From NCBI GenBank assembly GCA_964601515.1, contig CAZRNU010000051.1, positions 1-19,955 on the forward strand: a DNA stretch of 19,955 bases, in the 5' to 3' direction. Source of the DNA: PWND01 sp964601515 (GTDB lineage Bacteria > Bacteroidota > Bacteroidia > Bacteroidales > UBA7960). Below the pieces are notes generated by a model. That model searched no databases, was not told where the DNA came from, and saw only the letters and a list, made by a program, of their open reading frames with translations. Each line of letters starts with the position of its first letter. The first letter of the stretch is position 1. The position numbers and the translations under genes were made by a program. Below are positions 8,606 through 15,779 of the stretch, one piece after another.

Positions 8606-9682
8606 ATGAAGATTTTCAAGTTATCAATTTTACTTATTTTATCGGTCATATTATTTAGTTCGTGTAATGTTTATCACATTAGTGTGCCCGACGATAAAGC
8701 TTGTTTCCATTTTGAAATGGTTGAAATTGGGGGAATCAAGCAAGCGATAATGATCAAGGGTGACAATATAAATAATCCTGTAATCTTATATTTACATGGT
8801 GGCCCCGGTTTTCCTCTATTTCCTTTTGAACCTACGGAAAAAATAATGAAACAACTTGAAAAAAACTACAACATAGTATATTGGGAGCAAAGAGGTACAG
8901 GAAAATCATGGAGTCGTAGATTATCGTCTAAAAACATGAATGTAGAGCAGTTTATTCAAGACACTAAAGAAGTAATTGAATACACTCAGAAGATTACCGG
9001 AGTAGATAAAGTATTTATTTGGGGTCATTCTTGGGGAAGCAGTATTGGAGCTTTGTTTGCCTCTAGATATCCAGAGTACCTTCATGCATACATATCAACC
9101 GGCCAAAGCGTTAATCCTTTAAAAAATGAGAGATTATCGTATGAGTATGTTTATGATAAAGCAGTAAAAGAAAATAGAACTTCTGTGTTAAGACAATTAT
9201 CAAAAATTGATACAGTTGCAGCAAATTACAAACTTGAAGATGCTTTATTGATAAGAAAATGGGTTTACAGATTTGGCGGAGTTGTTAGAAAAGTAAATCA
9301 GGAAAAAACATATATTAATTATGATGAGATTGCAGCAATACTCACAGCGTCGGAATACTCCTTTTTAGATAGAGCTAACATGCTTATTTATCCTTATTAT
9401 TCTGCTCAAAAGTTATGGAATGAGATAAAAAAGATTAATCTTATAGAACAAGCTAAAGAAATTGATGTTCCGGTATATTTTATTGTTGGCAGATATGACT
9501 ACATCGTTTCTCATATTTTAGCAGAAAAGTACTTCAATGTTTTAGAGGCGCCTAGGGGTAAAGAGCTAATATGGTTTGAAAACTCAGCCCACAGACCATT
9601 TACTGAAGAAAGCGATAAGTTTTTGGAAGTTATGAATAAGAAAATTTATTATGACGTATTTGCCAGGTCTGATTTGAATTGA
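8606..9682 (+). CDS. lipoprotein alpha/beta hydrolase, proline iminopeptidase-like
   Basis: The 358-residue protein has a lipoprotein signal ending in LFSSC, with C20 as the lipidated residue, so it should sit in the inner or outer membrane facing the periplasm or outside. HGGPG at 64-68 is the oxyanion-hole motif of the prolyl aminopeptidase branch. GHSWGS at 140-145 carries nucleophile S142, and D298 (GRYD) and H329 (SAHRP) complete the triad. YWEQRGTGKS at 92-101 is also typical. The fold and catalytic site are therefore complete. Proline iminopeptidases cut N-terminal proline from peptides, but many relatives with the same motifs are esterases or amidases, so the substrate is open. The gene stands alone and meets mutL tail to tail with 9 bp between stops. 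Confidence 0.88.
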   Translation: MKIFKLSILLILSVILFSSCNVYHISVPDDKACFHFEMVEIGGIKQAIMIKGDNINNPVILYLHGGPGFPLFPFEPTEKIMKQLEKNYNIVYWEQRGTGKSWSRRLSSKNMNVEQFIQDTKEVIEYTQKITGVDKVFIWGHSWGSSIGALFASRYPEYLHAYISTGQSVNPLKNERLSYEYVYDKAVKENRTSVLRQLSKIDTVAANYKLEDALLIRKWVYRFGGVVRKVNQEKTYINYDEIAAILTASEYSFLDRANMLIYPYYSAQKLWNEIKKINLIEQAKEIDVPVYFIVGRYDYIVSHILAEKYFNVLEAPRGKELIWFENSAHRPFTEESDKFLEVMNKKIYYDVFARSDLN

Positions 9683-9691
9683 GATTGTTTA

Positions 9692-11551
9692 TCAAGACCT
9701 AAATCTTTCTATTAGTTCATCTGTAGTTAAAATTGCAAGAATACTTTTCCCGCCGGGAGATAAATTAGGTATCTGACAAGCAAATAAATTATCGACCAAT
9801 GCATTCATTTCACTTTCCGATAACACTTTGCCATGTTTTACTGAAAGCTTTTTAGCCAATGAACGACATAGACTGGTATGAATGTCTGTTTTTAGGTCTG
9901 CTTGATTTCTTTTAAAATTCTCGAGTATATTTTCAATTAGTTCTGAAATATTTTGATTTTCAGGGATATCAGTAGGAACAGCATTAATTACAAACGTATT
10001 CTTACTGAACTCAGAAATCTCAAAACCAATAGACGAAATCTCATCCATTATATCTCTCATGAGCTCAGCATCCGATTCTATCAAATTTACCTGTTCCGGA
10101 AACAATAAGGTTTGGGATGCAATTTTTCCTGAATTCCCAATGCTAATATACTTTTCAAACAAAATCCTTTCATGGGCCAATTGTTGGTCAATTATCATCA
10201 TTCCTGATTTAACAGGACTAACAATAAACCTTCCTTGAATTTGCAGAAATTTACTCCCTGAGTATTTTTCTTTTTCCAAACTATCAACCTGCTCAGTGCT
10301 TTTAAAGCTAATTTCATTTTCTTCCGTGTGAGCAATACATTGCTGCGACGTTTTCTTCTCCGGAAAAATCTGCTCCCACTTTTCATAACTAACATGCCTG
10401 CTAAGATTTTTACCGGAAGTAAACGTTGGTTTGCCTGTGGGATTATCAAACGGATTGAAATCGGGGTTTACAATTATTTGAGGAGGTTTAATTTCTTTCG
10501 TCTTATCAATTTCAATATCATCGAAGGCAGTTTCTCTCTCGAAATCGAGAGTAGGTGAAATATTATATTGCCCCAGTGCTCTCTTTGTTGATGCATACAA
10601 AATCTGATAAATAAACCTTTCATCCTGAAACTTAATTTCTGTTTTTGTAGGATGAACATTTACATCAATAAAATCAGGATTTATATCCAGAAAAATAAAA
10701 AACGAAGGATGCATTCCTTCAGAGATTAAATCCTTATAAGCTTGTTCAATAGCATGATTTAGATATGCCGATTTTATAAATCTTTTATTTGTAAAAAAGT
10801 ACTGCTCTCCCCTTTTCTTCTTTGAAAACTCAGGCTTACCAATAAATCCGTATATCTTAACAATCTGAGTAGATTCTTCAATTGGAACAAGTCTTTGATT
10901 GTAATTATTACCAAAAAGCGAGGCAATTCTATGTTTCAGATTCCCAGATTCAAGTTGTTGTATAAGTTCATTGTTATTATAATAGGAAAACCCTATCTCG
11001 GGATAAGCAAGGCTAACTCTAAGAAATTCGTTGAAGATATTGCTTTTCTCAATACTATCTGATTTAAGAAAATTTCTTCGGGCAGGCGTATTGTAGAATA
11101 AATTTTTTACTGAAATATTTGTCCCTTTTGCGCACTGACAAGGCATTTGAGATTCAACAACAGAACCTTCAACGATAATTTCTGTTCCAAGCTGATCTTC
11201 TTCTCGTTTAGATTTTAATTCTACTCTTGCAATAGATGCAATAGATGCAAGGGCTTCACCTCTAAAGCCAAGAGTTTTAATAAAAAATAAATCATCAGCA
11301 TTTGCAATTTTAGAAGTTGCATGTCGCTCAAAACACATTCTGGCATCAGTTTCAGACATACCAATGCCATCGTCAACCACCTGAATTAGGGTTTTACCGG
11401 CATCTTTTATTATCAATTTAATATTGGAAGCTTTGGCATCTATGCTGTTTTCCAGCATTTCCTTAACAGCAGATGCAGGTCTTTGAATAACTTCTCCTGC
11501 AGCAATCTGATTAGCAACTGAATCCGGTAAAAGCTTAATAATATCTGACAT
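9692..11551 (-). CDS. mutL: DNA mismatch repair protein MutL
   Basis: The 619-residue protein has the GHKL ATPase domain at the N-terminus: LLPDSVANQIAAGEVIQRPA with the catalytic Glu in EMLENSIDA (E34), DDGIGM at 60-65, RHATSKI at 76-82, GFRGEALASIASIA at 95-108 and NTPARR at 154-159. The transducer region contains VDVNVHPTKTEIKF. After an acidic linker (about 340-430), the C-terminal dimerisation domain starts near IQGRFIVSPV. Its metal site reads DQQLAHERILFE from D455, where the usual endonuclease motif is DQHA(x)2E(x)4E; His is replaced by Gln. MutL couples MutS mismatch recognition to strand incision. The first three genes of the unit (membrane protein, small tail-anchored protein, mutL) read in the same direction, with 22 bp before mutL. 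Confidence 0.96.
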   Translation of the reverse strand: MSDIIKLLPDSVANQIAAGEVIQRPASAVKEMLENSIDAKASNIKLIIKDAGKTLIQVVDDGIGMSETDARMCFERHATSKIANADDLFFIKTLGFRGEALASIASIARVELKSKREEDQLGTEIIVEGSVVESQMPCQCAKGTNISVKNLFYNTPARRNFLKSDSIEKSNIFNEFLRVSLAYPEIGFSYYNNNELIQQLESGNLKHRIASLFGNNYNQRLVPIEESTQIVKIYGFIGKPEFSKKKRGEQYFFTNKRFIKSAYLNHAIEQAYKDLISEGMHPSFFIFLDINPDFIDVNVHPTKTEIKFQDERFIYQILYASTKRALGQYNISPTLDFERETAFDDIEIDKTKEIKPPQIIVNPDFNPFDNPTGKPTFTSGKNLSRHVSYEKWEQIFPEKKTSQQCIAHTEENEISFKSTEQVDSLEKEKYSGSKFLQIQGRFIVSPVKSGMMIIDQQLAHERILFEKYISIGNSGKIASQTLLFPEQVNLIESDAELMRDIMDEISSIGFEISEFSKNTFVINAVPTDIPENQNISELIENILENFKRNQADLKTDIHTSLCRSLAKKLSVKHGKVLSESEMNALVDNLFACQIPNLSPGGKSILAILTTDELIERFRS

Positions 11552-11573
11552 TAACAGGCCAGTAGTTTAATTG

Positions 11574-11843
11574 TTATCTAAAAAAGATCCAGTAAACTAT
11601 CAAAACAAGAACCAGGATAATAACAATAAGTCTGGTATTTGAAGTTTTTTTGTCTCTGGCTCCTGCTGTTCTTCTCCATTTTGAATGCATCCTTCTTCTA
11701 AGTATGTCCTCGCGATTGGAACCACCCTCCTCCTCCATAGCAGCCCTATACCTTTCATTACGCTCCTCTTTTTGCTGATCGTAATACACAGGCTTATAGT
11801 CGTACTTCTTGTTTTTAGGTGTTTTGAAAAATGTTATAGCCAT
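11574..11843 (-). CDS. small tail-anchored membrane protein of unknown function
   Basis: The 89-residue protein has a basic, tyrosine-rich N-terminus (KYDYKPVYYDQQKEERNERY, residues 13-32), a highly charged middle, and a single C-terminal helix at 72-88 (IVIILVLVLIVYWIFF) that ends two residues before the stop. It should therefore be a cytoplasmic protein anchored by its tail. Small proteins with a YxYxPxYYDxxKEER-like opening are, to my memory, frequent in Bacteroidota near mutL, but I know of no assigned function. Gap to mutL is 22 bp, so the two are likely co-transcribed. Its leader is almost entirely made of the TAAGTCC array, leaving no visible promoter or Shine-Dalgarno; transcription probably comes from the gene upstream. 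Confidence 0.75.
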   Translation of the reverse strand: MAITFFKTPKNKKYDYKPVYYDQQKEERNERYRAAMEEEGGSNREDILRRRMHSKWRRTAGARDKKTSNTRLIVIILVLVLIVYWIFFR

Positions 11844-11853
11844 TGTTTAGTTG

Positions 11854-11893
11854 TAAGTCCTAAGTCCTAAGTCCTAAGTCCTAAGTCGTAAGT
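11854..11893. repeat. tandem heptamer array (TAAGTCC)n
   Basis: There are four exact copies of TAAGTCC, one TAAGTCG and a partial TAAGT, starting 11 bp upstream of the start codon of the small tail-anchored protein. Together with the next array it fills nearly the whole 92-bp gap between the two genes. The TAAGTCG variant matches the TTACGAC units at 18682-18702 read on the other strand. Confidence 0.95.
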
Positions 11894-11896
11894 AAA

Positions 11897-11942
11897 TTAT
11901 ACCTTATACCCTTATACCCTTATACCCTTATCCCCTTATACC
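11897..11942. repeat. tandem octamer array (TTATACCC)n, overlapping a stop codon
   Basis: Units are TTATACC (7 bp), three TTATACCC, one TTATCCCC and a final TTATACC whose first three bases are the stop codon (TAA on the minus strand) of the DUF6580-like gene. On the minus strand this gives four G-tracts (GGGG, GGG, GGG, GGG) with loops of 4-5 nt, a canonical G-quadruplex pattern just after the stop. Confidence 0.95.
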
Positions 11943-12466
11943 TTCTTCACGCTAAAAGCGGGAACGTATTGCTGTACAAGATAAAAACCGCCAAAGAATA
12001 CTGTTGTATAGAATAAGTCGCCAAGTAATCCTGTATGGAAAAATGGGATAGCAGCGGTATAACATGCAACCAGTCCTGAAAAATTTGCAGGATAATATGG
12101 TGTAGTAATCCACACTACAAAGTTTGTTATAATAAAGAACAACGTAGAAGCAGCAATAGATGCACCGGCAACAGTATGAACCTTTACATTATTTCTTAGT
12201 AAATTACCCATTAAAACAACTAAAATAAAGCTTGCATAAACCGGAATCATAAAACCGTGAAACCCGATAATAAGGTCACTAATAAATAATGCAACGACAG
12301 GGATTAAGAAAGAAAGCCATTTTTTCCCAAGATGCGCACCGCCAAACAAAGCAATTGCTGCAATAGGAGTAAAATTTGGATAATGAGGAATTAGACGCAT
12401 AATAGCAGCGAATAAAATAATACCTGCAACCAGCATAACTTTGGGTGTAAAAATCTTCAAATTCAT
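11936..12466 (-). CDS. DUF6580-like integral membrane protein, possible transporter component
   Basis: The 176-residue protein has about five or six helices and a conserved-looking loop RLIPHYPNFTPIAAIALFGGAHLG at about 24-47, which I associate with the DUF6580 family (described as a putative transport protein, resembling the membrane S-components of ECF vitamin transporters). Other features are FISDLIIGFHG at about 61-71, with acidic and His residues inside the membrane region, and YTAAIPFFHTGLLGDLFYTT near the C-terminus. No ATPase or ECF T-component lies nearby, so the substrate is unknown. A good promoter precedes it. The stop codon is part of a tandem octamer array. It is probably the first gene of the unit leading to mutL. 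Family assignment is from memory of the motif, so moderate confidence. Confidence 0.65.
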   Translation of the reverse strand: MNLKIFTPKVMLVAGIILFAAIMRLIPHYPNFTPIAAIALFGGAHLGKKWLSFLIPVVALFISDLIIGFHGFMIPVYASFILVVLMGNLLRNNVKVHTVAGASIAASTLFFIITNFVVWITTPYYPANFSGLVACYTAAIPFFHTGLLGDLFYTTVFFGGFYLVQQYVPAFSVKKV

Positions 12467-12517
12467 CGTTTTATTATTTAATTGATATTGCTTTAATTTG
12501 TTTCTTGTTTCAAACTA

Positions 12518-12547
12518 CAAAAGTAAAAAATCATTTTCTAATTCAAA
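12518..12547 (-). promoter_or_regulatory. Bacteroidota-type promoter of the DUF6580-like gene
   Basis: On the minus strand TTTG (12547-12544), an 18-bp spacer and TACTTTTG (12525-12518) match both halves of the consensus TTTG-N19-TAnnTTTG. The leader would be about 45 nt. This is one of the two best complete promoters in the window. Confidence 0.7.
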
Positions 12548-12581
12548 CAATAAAGTTTCAGTTTTTGTTGAGTATGGGGAT

Positions 12582-12614
12582 AAAAAAAAGCCGCTTATAT
12601 AAGCGGCTTTTTTT
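12582..12614. terminator. perfect palindromic bidirectional terminator
   Basis: GCCGCTTATATAAGCGGC (12590-12607) is a perfect 18-bp palindrome flanked by eight A on the left and seven T on the right, so either strand gives a GC-rich stem followed by a U-tract. It lies about 19 bp after the stop of the Ig-like lipoprotein gene (minus strand) and probably ends that message; nothing reads into it from the left. Confidence 0.92.
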
Positions 12615-12632
12615 AAAATATAATTAGCTTGA

Positions 12633-13265
12633 TTACTTAACAACTCTTGTATAAGTAGCAACACCTGTATCAGTGATAAGGTCGCCACCATCAAGCCACT
12701 TAATAGTATAAGTAAAATTAATAAGATTTTTGTTTTCGCCGTCATAAGTACCAGTACCTTGAACTAATTCTCCAGCACCGGCATTCCAGTTAGATGGAGT
12801 TTGAGAAGGAATAGTAATTACGTCACCATTAATTGTAGCTTCTACAACGATGTTGAAATCGTTGAATCCAGTAATACGAATAACATTGTATTCACCGGCT
12901 TTTTGAGCAACAGTAACTTCATACTCGATAGTACCGAATCCATCAATAGCGTCAGAAACTCCGTAAGTTCCTGCTAATAGGTTACTTTTTACCCATACCG
13001 CTCTTGTTGCAGTAGCATTTCCTAATGTATAAGTTGCTGTGTACTCGTCAACTTTATCTTTGTTATATTCAGGAGAGAAAGTAACAACAACATCTTCTGC
13101 TTTACCGTTTTCAACAGTTACGCCGGGATCAGTAAAATCTTCTCCAAGGTCGAAAGCTATAGTTGCATCACCAACTAATGTAATAATAGGATCTTCAGTT
13201 TCGCAGCTTGTAAACATTACAGCGCTGATTGCAGCAATTGCAAAAATTCCAAATAATTTTTTCAT
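12633..13265 (-). CDS. lipoprotein with Ig-like (DUF5011-type) segment
   Basis: The 210-residue protein starts with a lipoprotein signal ending in MFTSC (C21), followed by an acidic ETEDP tail usual for surface-exposed Bacteroidota lipoproteins. Residues about 27-90 read ITLVGDATIAFDLGEDFTDPGVTVENG, then VDEYTATYTLGNATATRAVWV, the pattern of DUF5011/Ig-like domains. Residues about 95-210 are beta-rich with no recognised motif (SDAIDGFGTIEYEVTV, GTGTYDGENKNLINFTYTIKW) and look like the C-terminal domains of SusE/F-like or calycin-like lipoproteins. No SusC/SusD pair is present in the window, so a role in glycan uptake cannot be claimed. It has its own promoter and terminator, so it is monocistronic. 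It diverges from another small lipoprotein gene. Confidence 0.8.
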   Translation of the reverse strand: MKKLFGIFAIAAISAVMFTSCETEDPIITLVGDATIAFDLGEDFTDPGVTVENGKAEDVVVTFSPEYNKDKVDEYTATYTLGNATATRAVWVKSNLLAGTYGVSDAIDGFGTIEYEVTVAQKAGEYNVIRITGFNDFNIVVEATINGDVITIPSQTPSNWNAGAGELVQGTGTYDGENKNLINFTYTIKWLDGGDLITDTGVATYTRVVK

Positions 13266-13322
13266 AGTAAATAAATTTTAGGTTAAAAACTCAATTTTGG
13301 TAAATTCTATTTTTTTGACAAG

Positions 13323-13354
13323 CAAAATTACTTAATTTTTCTTTAGTAAGACAA
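13323..13354 (-). promoter_or_regulatory. promoter of the Ig-like lipoprotein gene
   Basis: On the minus strand TTG (13354-13352), a 21-bp spacer and TAATTTTG (13330-13323) fit the Bacteroidota consensus. The leader would be about 50 nt. Confidence 0.6.
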
Positions 13355-13402
13355 TTTTCAAATTATTTTTGTCAAAAACACATAGTCATTGAAAAAAATA
13401 TA

Positions 13403-13410
13403 TAATTTTG
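13403..13410 (+). promoter_or_regulatory. candidate -7 box for the small charged lipoprotein gene
   Basis: TAATTTTG matches TAnnTTTG exactly, about 33 bp before the ATG at 13444. TTG motifs upstream are at 11 or 31 bp, neither at the usual spacing, so the -33 half is uncertain. The divergent gene uses the same octamer. Confidence 0.5.
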
Positions 13411-13443
13411 CCACATGATTAACCCATAAAAAAATAGCTAGTT

Positions 13444-13737
13444 ATGAAAAAAGTATTAGGATTATTTTTATTCGCATCAATTTTTGCTTTTGCTTCTTGC
13501 GGACCTAAAGCAGTTGAAGAAGAGCAAGTTGAAGAAAAAGAAGTTGTAATTGAAAAACCAGTTGAAAAACCAGTTGAACAACCAGTTGAAAAAGTTGAAG
13601 AGAAAGTAGAAGAACCTTCTCGCACAAGAAGAGGCGAAGAAGACAAGACTGACACTCGCACAAGAAGAACTGAAGCTGAAAAAGCTAAAGAAACTGACGA
13701 AGAAGGAAACGTTACTCGTCAAAGAAGAACTAACTAA
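13444..13737 (+). CDS. small low-complexity charged lipoprotein, unknown function
   Basis: The 97-residue protein has a lipoprotein signal ending FASC (C19). Residues about 23-57 are Glu/Val/Lys-rich with repeated EKPVEKPVEQPVEK-type steps. Residues about 58-97 are dominated by Arg-rich TRTRR/SRTRR/TRQRR blocks separated by acidic stretches. It is likely disordered and periplasmic or surface-tethered. I do not recognise a family. The alternating acidic and arginine segments could bind polyanions or peptidoglycan, but that is a guess. A signal peptide with its lipobox, an upstream -7 box and a strong terminator directly after the stop support a real gene, despite a competing open frame on the opposite strand. 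Confidence 0.8.
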   Translation: MKKVLGLFLFASIFAFASCGPKAVEEEQVEEKEVVIEKPVEKPVEQPVEKVEEKVEEPSRTRRGEEDKTDTRTRRTEAEKAKETDEEGNVTRQRRTN

Positions 13738-13755
13738 TCTTACTTTATCTTCAAG

Positions 13756-13790
13756 AAAAAGAGAGTTGTGCAAAACAGCTCTCTTTTTTT
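13756..13790. terminator. bidirectional terminator between convergent genes
   Basis: GAGAGTTGT (13761-13769), loop GCAAA and ACAGCTCTC (13775-13783) form a 9-bp stem with one G-U pair, followed by seven T rightward and preceded by five A (a U-tract for leftward transcription). It ends the small lipoprotein gene and, on the other strand, the trmN6 gene whose stop lies inside the T run. Confidence 0.88.
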
Positions 13791-14520
13791 ATATATAATA
13801 ATCACCTGTTAAGAGCTTATACTCATTTGAGTATTGATGCCTTTCACCATTCTCAATAGCAATTTCTTTAGTTATAACCTTTTCAGATTTATCGGTTGAA
13901 GCACAAACAATTATTCTATGAATTGCTTTATCGGGATTTGGTCTGATTTCCCATTTCTCTGCAACAAATAAACTATTATCATTTAATATGTTATTTACAT
14001 TATTTTCCTGTTCGGCCGGAAATATGAACAAAAACCTACCATTAGGAACAAGAATTTTGCTCACTCCCAATATCAATTCATCAAATGGTAAAGAGTCGGA
14101 ATGTCGTGCAATATTTCTTTGATTTGAATAAGATTTAAGGCTATTGTGGAAAAAAGGAGGGTTACAAACAATCAGATTATATTTTTTTTTAGTGATTTTG
14201 TAATAATCTAGAAAAGATGTTTTGAATAAATTGATTTTATTAGACCATTTGCTATTTGAAATATTTTCCAATGCATCTGAATATGCCCTTAAATCAATTT
14301 CAACACAATCAATTATTGCGTTTTGTTTTTGTGCAATCATCAAAGCTATTAATCCACATCCTGTTCCAATATCCAAAACTTTTTCGGCATTTATATTTGC
14401 CGCAATTGCACCCAGCAAAACACCGTCGGTGCCAATTTTCATTGCACAATTATTATCTGTAAGAGAAAATTTTTTAAATCGGAAAATATGCTTTATTGAT
14501 GACTTATTCATCTTTTTCAT
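13789..14520 (-). CDS. trmN6: tRNA1(Val) (adenine-37-N6)-methyltransferase
   Basis: The 243-residue protein opens with FRFKKFSLTDNNCAMKIGTDGVLLGA, the signature opening of the YfiC/TrmN6 family. The SAM-binding motif I is VLDIGTGCGLIAL (48-60), an acidic VEID follows at 73-76, and the catalytic NPPFF is at 120-124 for methylation of an exocyclic adenine nitrogen. HSDSLPFDELI further on is also typical. It methylates A37 next to the anticodon of tRNA-Val. The start at 14520 overlaps rimM by 17 bp; the Met at codon 4 would overlap by 8 bp and is equally plausible. Position as third gene after rpsP and rimM fits a translation operon, and it ends at a shared terminator. Confidence 0.9.
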   Translation of the reverse strand: MKKMNKSSIKHIFRFKKFSLTDNNCAMKIGTDGVLLGAIAANINAEKVLDIGTGCGLIALMIAQKQNAIIDCVEIDLRAYSDALENISNSKWSNKINLFKTSFLDYYKITKKKYNLIVCNPPFFHNSLKSYSNQRNIARHSDSLPFDELILGVSKILVPNGRFLFIFPAEQENNVNNILNDNSLFVAEKWEIRPNPDKAIHRIIVCASTDKSEKVITKEIAIENGERHQYSNEYKLLTGDYYI

Positions 14521-15058
14521 AGAGATTGTCGGCCAGATACATATCTATCAAGCCTTCAGGAGCTTTATAAAAAACAGTTCGAGTTTGTCTGTCTATTGAT
14601 ACAATGAAATTATTATGAATGGGTAACAAGATTTCTTTATTGCCCGAAAACACTTGAAAAATCGGCGTACTCCCCACATCTATAATATCTTTAACTTCAC
14701 CAACAACGCCCTTTTCTTTATCAGATAATTTAAACCCTATTACTTCGTGGAAATAAAACTGTTTGCCTGTAAGCTTTGGCAAAAAATTCAGAGGTAGGTA
14801 TAACTCACAACCAACAAGAATTTCAGCTTGTTCAGCGTTATTTATGTCTTGAAACTTAACAATTAGCTGATTTTGCTTTGAATGTTTCTGAATTTTATCA
14901 ATAAAAAATGGAATCAGTTTATTGTTTCTTTTCACAAAAACTGATTCCAATTCTTTGTAATTCTCGGGCTCGTCGGCGTCAATAAAAAAAATTACTTCAC
15001 CTTTATACCCAAAAAGTTTTGATACATAACCCAGCAAAAAACATTCATTAATTTCCAT
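14504..15058 (-). CDS. rimM: ribosome maturation factor RimM
   Basis: The 184-residue protein contains the N-terminal beta-barrel opening (LLGYVSKLFGYKGEV, where other RimM have GxVxKxHGxKGEV). The linker region holds QFYFHEVIGFKL, and the PRC-barrel domain carries GEVKDIIDVGSTPIFQV and EILLPIHNNFI. RimM binds S19 and helps assemble the 30S head during maturation of 16S rRNA. Its neighbour is rpsP, 33 bp upstream, the same pairing as in many bacteria, although trmD and rplS do not follow here; trmN6 takes that place. Length is typical. Confidence 0.94.
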   Translation of the reverse strand: MEINECFLLGYVSKLFGYKGEVIFFIDADEPENYKELESVFVKRNNKLIPFFIDKIQKHSKQNQLIVKFQDINNAEQAEILVGCELYLPLNFLPKLTGKQFYFHEVIGFKLSDKEKGVVGEVKDIIDVGSTPIFQVFSGNKEILLPIHNNFIVSIDRQTRTVFYKAPEGLIDMYLADNLYEKDE

Positions 15059-15091
15059 TTGAAAGTTATTTGTATAGGTTATGAAAAAGTT

Positions 15092-15643
15092 CTATTCTTC
15101 AGCAGGAGCTTCTTCTGTTGATGCTTCAACAGCAGGAGTTTCTTCCACCTCTTGAGAAGCAGATTTTTCAGCTTTTAAATTTTTAGCAGCTTGTTTTTTT
15201 GCTATTTCTTCTGCGCGTGCTTCTTTAACTTTTCTTTCAGCTTCGATGCGTTGTTTTGCCTCGTCTTTCTTTGAAAGTTCTTTATCTTTAATAGTTTGCT
15301 GAATTTTTCCTTCTTTTTCCTTCATCCATTCCTGAAATTTAACTTCCACCTGAGCTTCAGTAAGAGCGCCTTTTTTCATTCCTCTAATAAGGTGATCTTT
15401 AAGAAGAATTCCTTTGTGAGAGAGAATTGACTTTGCTGTCTCTGATGGCTGAGCACCTGCTTGTAGCCAGTACAAAGAGCGGTCAAAATCAATATCAATT
15501 GTTGCAGGATTGGTCATTGGATTGTATGTGCCAAGCTTTTCAATAAACTTACCGTCACGAGGTGCACGACCATCTGCCACTACTAAATGGTAAAAAGGTT
15601 GTCCTTTTTTACCTTTTCTTTGCAATCTAATTCTTGTTGGCAT
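15092..15643 (-). CDS. rpsP: 30S ribosomal protein S16 with C-terminal extension
   Basis: The 183-residue protein begins MPTRIRLQRKGKKGQPFYHL, with VVADGRAPRDGKFIEKLGTYNP next, the invariant S16 start. The S16 domain spans about 1-85 (IDFDRSLYWLQAGAQPSETAKSIL). The rest, about 100 residues, is a Lys/Glu/Ala-rich probable helix or coiled coil ending in an acidic AEE tail. Most bacterial S16 proteins are 80-100 residues; long tails of this kind are common in Bacteroidota. The function of the tail is not known to me. The gene starts the rpsP-rimM-trmN6 unit and has a perfect -7 box upstream. Confidence 0.96.
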   Translation of the reverse strand: MPTRIRLQRKGKKGQPFYHLVVADGRAPRDGKFIEKLGTYNPMTNPATIDIDFDRSLYWLQAGAQPSETAKSILSHKGILLKDHLIRGMKKGALTEAQVEVKFQEWMKEKEGKIQQTIKDKELSKKDEAKQRIEAERKVKEARAEEIAKKQAAKNLKAEKSASQEVEETPAVEASTEEAPAEE

Positions 15644-15686
15644 TGAATTCTAATTTTTAAAGTAAAACAATCATTTTTTAGGGGTG

Positions 15687-15694
15687 CAAATATA
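15687..15694 (-). promoter_or_regulatory. promoter -7 box of the rpsP-rimM-trmN6 operon
   Basis: TATATTTG on the minus strand, followed by CA, is a perfect match to TAnnTTTG. It lies 44 bp before the rpsP start. The region where the -33 TTG should lie is A/T-rich with no exact TTG at normal spacing. Strong expression of a ribosomal operon would fit. Confidence 0.6.
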
Positions 15695-15779
15695 CAACAT
15701 TTTTTTCATATAAAAAAACATTTTGTAAAAAAGTATATTGAGGTGGCTTTTTCATCGAATTACCTATATGTCTCAATTA

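Noticed and set aside
9665..9700. Inverted repeat AGGTCT/AGACCT across the alpha/beta hydrolase and mutL stops
   Set aside because: Six-bp stem with a 24-nt loop and no U-tract; too weak to call a terminator.
10198..10659. Short frames within mutL on both strands
   Set aside because: They lie inside an intact, fully motif-supported mutL frame and have no features of their own.
12515..12745. 76-codon minus-strand frame overlapping the end of the Ig-like lipoprotein
   Set aside because: It runs through a perfect terminator and a promoter and has only low-complexity hydrophobic residues.
13477..13773. 98-codon frame on the minus strand opposite the small charged lipoprotein
   Set aside because: Phe/Ser-rich antisense of Glu/Lys codons, running into a terminator hairpin; the plus-strand frame has a lipobox, promoter and terminator.
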